From Afifellaceae bacterium (GTDB lineage: Bacteria > Pseudomonadota > Alphaproteobacteria > Rhizobiales > Afifellaceae): 64,000 nucleotides of DNA. The DNA lies in assembly GCA_028284625.1 (NCBI GenBank), contig JANQRH010000026.1:434001-498000 (forward strand), written 5' to 3'. The position numbers were made by a program, and so were the translations under genes. Under the pieces are notes generated by a model. It did not search any database. It was not told the DNA's origin and saw nothing but the letters and a program-made list of their open reading frames with translations. Below are positions 61,094 to 64,000 of the stretch, in pieces; the stretch's first letter is position 1, and each line of letters opens with the position of its first letter.

Positions 61094-62097
61094 CCGAGGA
61101 CCTCGGCAGCCACGGCGAACTGTCCATGCACGACTTCCTCCGTGACGAAGCCGCGATCGATCCTGATCCCGTGCCGACGGGACCGGTGACCAAGGAAACG
61201 CAGATCATCGCCATCTATGGCAAAGGCGGCATTGGCAAGAGTTTTACGCTCGCCAACCTCTCCTACATGCTGGCGCAGCTCGGCAAGAAGGTGCTTCTGA
61301 TCGGCTGCGACCCGAAGAGCGACACGACCTCGCTGCTCTTCGGCGGACGCGCTTGCCCCACGATCATCGAAACCTCTTCAAAGAAGAAAGAGGCCGGCGA
61401 CGACGTCGCCATCGGCGATGTCTGCTTCAAGCGCGACGGCGTGTTCGCCATGGAGCTCGGCGGGCCGGAGGTCGGACGCGGCTGCGGCGGACGCGGCATC
61501 ATTCACGGCTTTGAGCTTCTGGAGAAGCTCGGCTTCCACGATTGGGACTTCGACTACGTCCTGCTCGACTTCCTCGGCGACGTGGTGTGCGGCGGCTTCG
61601 GCCTGCCGATCGCCCGCGACATGTGCCAGAAGGTCGTGGTCGTCGGCTCCAACGACCTGCAATCGCTTTACGTCGCCAACAACGTCTGCTCGGCGGTTCA
61701 GTATTTCCGCAAGCTCGGCGGCAATGTCGGCGTCGCCGGCATGCTCGTCAACAAGGACGACGGCACCGGCGAAGCGCATGCCTTTGCCGCGGCCGCGCAG
61801 ATCCCCGTCCTCGGGTCTATTCCCCAGCACGAGGACATCCGTCGCAAGAGCGCCAACTACCAGATCATCGGCATCCCCGGCGGCGAGTGGGGCGGCCTCT
61901 TCACGACGCTCGCGGAGAACCTTGAGGCGGCGCCGCCAACGCTGCCGACCCCGCTTTCCCAAGACGAGCTGATCGGCCTCTTCGACACCGAAGAGACTGG
62001 CGGCGACTTCCTGCTGGAGCCCGCCGCTCCGGAAGACATGTGCGCGGCTTCAACGCTGAACAAGCCGTCGCTTGAAGTGATCTACGACACGGTCTGA
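61090..62097 (+). CDS. bchX: Chlorophyllide a reductase iron protein subunit
   Basis: A 335-residue NifH-like ATPase/iron protein that delivers electrons to BchYZ for ring-B reduction of chlorophyllide a. The P-loop is IYGKGGIGKSF, followed by LLIGCDPKSDTTSLLFGG. The 4Fe-4S cluster cysteines lie in GRGCGGRGI and GDVVCGGFGLPIARD. The N-terminal extension MTEDLGSHGELSMHDFL is typical of BchX. I chose ATG 61090, overlapping the bchC stop; an earlier in-frame start lies within bchC. Confidence 0.97.
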   Translation: MTEDLGSHGELSMHDFLRDEAAIDPDPVPTGPVTKETQIIAIYGKGGIGKSFTLANLSYMLAQLGKKVLLIGCDPKSDTTSLLFGGRACPTIIETSSKKKEAGDDVAIGDVCFKRDGVFAMELGGPEVGRGCGGRGIIHGFELLEKLGFHDWDFDYVLLDFLGDVVCGGFGLPIARDMCQKVVVVGSNDLQSLYVANNVCSAVQYFRKLGGNVGVAGMLVNKDDGTGEAHAFAAAAQIPVLGSIPQHEDIRRKSANYQIIGIPGGEWGGLFTTLAENLEAAPPTLPTPLSQDELIGLFDTEETGGDFLLEPAAPEDMCAASTLNKPSLEVIYDTV

Positions 62098-62105
62098 GGC
62101 ATGCG

Positions 62106-63659
62106 ATGAACAAACACGCCCCGGTCCAACACGCAGACGCCGCGCCGGTTGAAACACCGGGCGAGGCGGCGGGCGTTGACGGACTGGGCTGCCATGCCGG
62201 CGCGGAGCGCATGAAGGCTTCGGCGAGCGCCAACGGCAACGCCGAACTTCTTGCGCGCCTTGAGGCCGACTACCCCAAGGGTCCGCACGATCAGCCGCAA
62301 TCGATGTGTCCGGCCTTCGGCTCGCTGCGCGTCGGCTTGCGCATGCGCCGCGTGGCGACGATTCTCTCCGGCTCCGCATGCTGCGTCTACGGCCTGACCT
62401 TCACCTCGCACTTTTACGGCGCCAGGCGCACCGTTGGCTATGTGCCGTTCAACTCTGAGACGCTTGTCACCGGCAAGCTCTATGAGGACATCCGCGACGC
62501 TGTCCATGAGATAGCCGATCCGGACCTCTACGACGCCGTCGTCGTGACCAATCTGTGCGTGCCCACCGCCTCGGGCGTGCCGCTTCAGATGCTCCCCAAG
62601 GCGATCGACGGCGTCCGGATCGTCGGCATCGACGTCCCCGGCTTCGGCGTGCCGACACATGCTGAGGCAAAGGACGTGCTCTCCGGCGCGATGCTGAAAT
62701 ACGCCCGCGAAGAGGCGAGCGCCGGACCTGTTCAAGCGCCGCGTGACGGCGTTGAAGAACGCCCCACGGTGACCCTGGTCGGTGAGATGTTCCCCGCCGA
62801 CCCGGTGATGATTGGGGCGATGCTGGAGCCGCTCGGCCTTGCCGCCGGTCCGGTCGTGCCGGTCCGCGAGTGGCGTGAGCTTTACGCCGCGCTCGATTGT
62901 GCGGCGGTCGCCGCCATCCATCCCTTCTACACGGCGTCGTTCCGCGAGTTCCAAGCGGCCGGGCGCGACATCGTCGGATCCGCGCCGGTGGGCGTCGACG
63001 GCACCGATTCCTGGCTCGGCGCGATCGGCGAAGCCTGCAATGTCGTGTCCGACAAGATCGCGGCGGCCCGGAACGCCTTCATCCCCGCTACTCGTGCAGC
63101 CATCGCCGACAACCCGATCAAAGGCCGGATCACGCTCTCCGGTTACGAGGGGTCGGAGCTTCTGGTCGGGCGTCTCCTCGTCGAATGCGGCGCCGACCTG
63201 CGCTACGTCGGAACGGCGTGCCCGCGCACACCATACTCCGCAGCCGATGCTGCGTGGCTGGAAGAGAGGGGCGTCGCGGTTCGGTTCCGCGCCTCGCTTG
63301 AGCAGGACCTCGCAGCCTTCCACGAATTCCAGCCGGACCTCACAATCGGCACCACGCCGGTCGTGCAGAAGGCCAAGGAAGCCGCCACGCCGTCGCTTTA
63401 CTTCACCAATCTGATCTCCGCGCGCCCGTTGATGGGGCCGGCCGGTCCGGGATCGCTGGCGCAGATCATCAACGCGGCGATCGCCAACAAGCCGCGCTTT
63501 GACCGCATGTCGGAATTCTTCGACGGCGTGGGGAGTGGCGACAAGGCCGGCGTCTGGGAGGACGTGCCTGAGGAGCGGCCGCAGTTCCGCAAGAAATACG
63601 CCGCCAAGACGAAGATCGCACACAACGCGGTCGATGCCGGGGAGTCAGTCGGATGCTGA
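62106..63659 (+). CDS. bchY: Chlorophyllide a reductase subunit Y
   Basis: A 517-residue NifD/BchN-like subunit of the catalytic BchYZ complex. Cluster-binding cysteines are in [13 protein letters not shown] and [12 protein letters not shown], and [16 protein letters not shown] supplies another. [20 protein letters not shown] and [16 protein letters not shown] follow the family. It begins 8 bases after bchX and overlaps the bchZ start by 7 bases. Confidence 0.96.
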   Translation: MNKHAPVQHADAAPVETPGEAAGVDGLGCHAGAERMKASASANGNAELLARLEADYPKGPHDQPQSMCPAFGSLRVGLRMRRVATILSGSACCVYGLTFTSHFYGARRTVGYVPFNSETLVTGKLYEDIRDAVHEIADPDLYDAVVVTNLCVPTASGVPLQMLPKAIDGVRIVGIDVPGFGVPTHAEAKDVLSGAMLKYAREEASAGPVQAPRDGVEERPTVTLVGEMFPADPVMIGAMLEPLGLAAGPVVPVREWRELYAALDCAAVAAIHPFYTASFREFQAAGRDIVGSAPVGVDGTDSWLGAIGEACNVVSDKIAAARNAFIPATRAAIADNPIKGRITLSGYEGSELLVGRLLVECGADLRYVGTACPRTPYSAADAAWLEERGVAVRFRASLEQDLAAFHEFQPDLTIGTTPVVQKAKEAATPSLYFTNLISARPLMGPAGPGSLAQIINAAIANKPRFDRMSEFFDGVGSGDKAGVWEDVPEERPQFRKKYAAKTKIAHNAVDAGESVGC

Positions 63660-64000
63660 TCCTCGATCACGATCGTGCCGGTGGCTATTGGGGAGCGGTC
63701 TACGCCTTCACCGCCATCAAGGGCTTGCAGGTCATCATCGACGGTCCCGTCGGCTGCGAGAACCTGCCGGTCACCTCGGTGCTGCACTACACCGATGCGC
63801 TGCCGCCGCATGAACTGCCGATCGTCGTCACCGGGCTGGGCGAGGAAGAGCTCGGACAGCTCGGCACCGAGCAGGCGATGAAGCGCTCGCGCGACACCCT
63901 CGATCCCGCTTTGCCCGCTGTTGTGGTGACCGGCTCCATTGCTGAGATGATCGGCGGCGGCGTGACGCCGGAAGGCTCCAACATCCAGCGCTTCCTGCCA
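63653..64000 (+). CDS. bchZ: Chlorophyllide a reductase subunit Z, N-terminal part
   Basis: The first 116 codons of BchZ run off the right edge. The start [19 protein letters not shown] is characteristic, followed by [20 protein letters not shown] with a cluster-ligand Cys, [19 protein letters not shown], and [21 protein letters not shown] 63653 lies inside the end of bchY (7-base overlap), so the subunits are coupled. In related organisms the puf genes for the light-harvesting and reaction-centre proteins follow bchZ. Confidence 0.95.
   Translation, partial: MLILDHDRAGGYWGAVYAFTAIKGLQVIIDGPVGCENLPVTSVLHYTDALPPHELPIVVTGLGEEELGQLGTEQAMKRSRDTLDPALPAVVVTGSIAEMIGGGVTPEGSNIQRFLP

Noticed and set aside
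62082-63623. A 513-codon minus-strand frame opposite bchY
   Set aside because: A shadow of bchY caused by codon bias; no family motifs.

Overview
The window is high-GC DNA of an alphaproteobacterium able to make bacteriochlorophyll a and spheroidene/spirilloxanthin-type carotenoids (a purple non-sulfur or aerobic anoxygenic phototroph, most likely Hyphomicrobiales-like). The evidence is a contiguous photosynthesis gene cluster on the right (bchIDO, crtIB, crtDC, crtEF, bchCXYZ), a bacteriophytochrome and a PpsR-type repressor in the middle, and TRAP and binding-protein ABC transport operons of alphaproteobacterial type. The species cannot be named from sequence alone.

Left (1-9.6 kb): housekeeping genes. 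These are the tail of an AhpD-like gene, a DUF4112 protein, gatC-gatA with a coupled RidA-like gene, an orphan ParA-type ATPase, a 21-codon cationic ORF followed by tandem hairpins, a small secreted protein with a clean terminator, gatB, a secreted protein with one CxxCH haem motif, and guaA.

Middle (9.7-47.6 kb): mostly accessory catabolism. (a) A TRAP transporter with cyclase and amidase, divergent from an IclR regulator and a palindromic operator. (b) A light-signalling island: bacteriophytochrome kinase, FixJ-like regulator and a divergent short PpsR. (c) An eight-gene minus-strand operon: polar amino-acid ABC transporter, aminotransferase, two SDRs and an HpaI aldolase. (d) A ThDP enzyme, an FAD oxidase and a second IclR. 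(e) Aldehyde dehydrogenase and cupin genes, divergent from an EthD-like protein and a TIM-barrel isomerase. (f) A sugar operon: an unusual DeoR regulator fused to an apparently permuted sugar-binding domain, a complete carbohydrate ABC transporter, SDR, mutarotase-like protein and SMP-30 lactonase, then a CaiB-type CoA-transferase.

Right (47.6-64 kb): the photosynthesis gene cluster. It starts with a B12-binding AerR/PpaA-type antirepressor divergent from bchI. Exact TGT-N12-ACA palindromes (PpsR/CrtJ consensus) lie upstream of bchI, at the crtI start, twice between crtD and crtE, and twice upstream of bchC. Both tandem pairs have the same 8-bp spacing. With BphP and PpsR in the same window, this gives a compact light/redox control circuit next to its targets.

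The most unusual features are the DeoR/permuted-PBP regulator, a PpsR about one PAS domain short, an SDR with Phe in place of the catalytic Tyr, two genes (crtC and the FAD oxidase) without a normal start codon where homology says they begin, and a secreted single-haem protein of unknown function. I saw no tRNA, rRNA, CRISPR array, insertion sequence or prophage.
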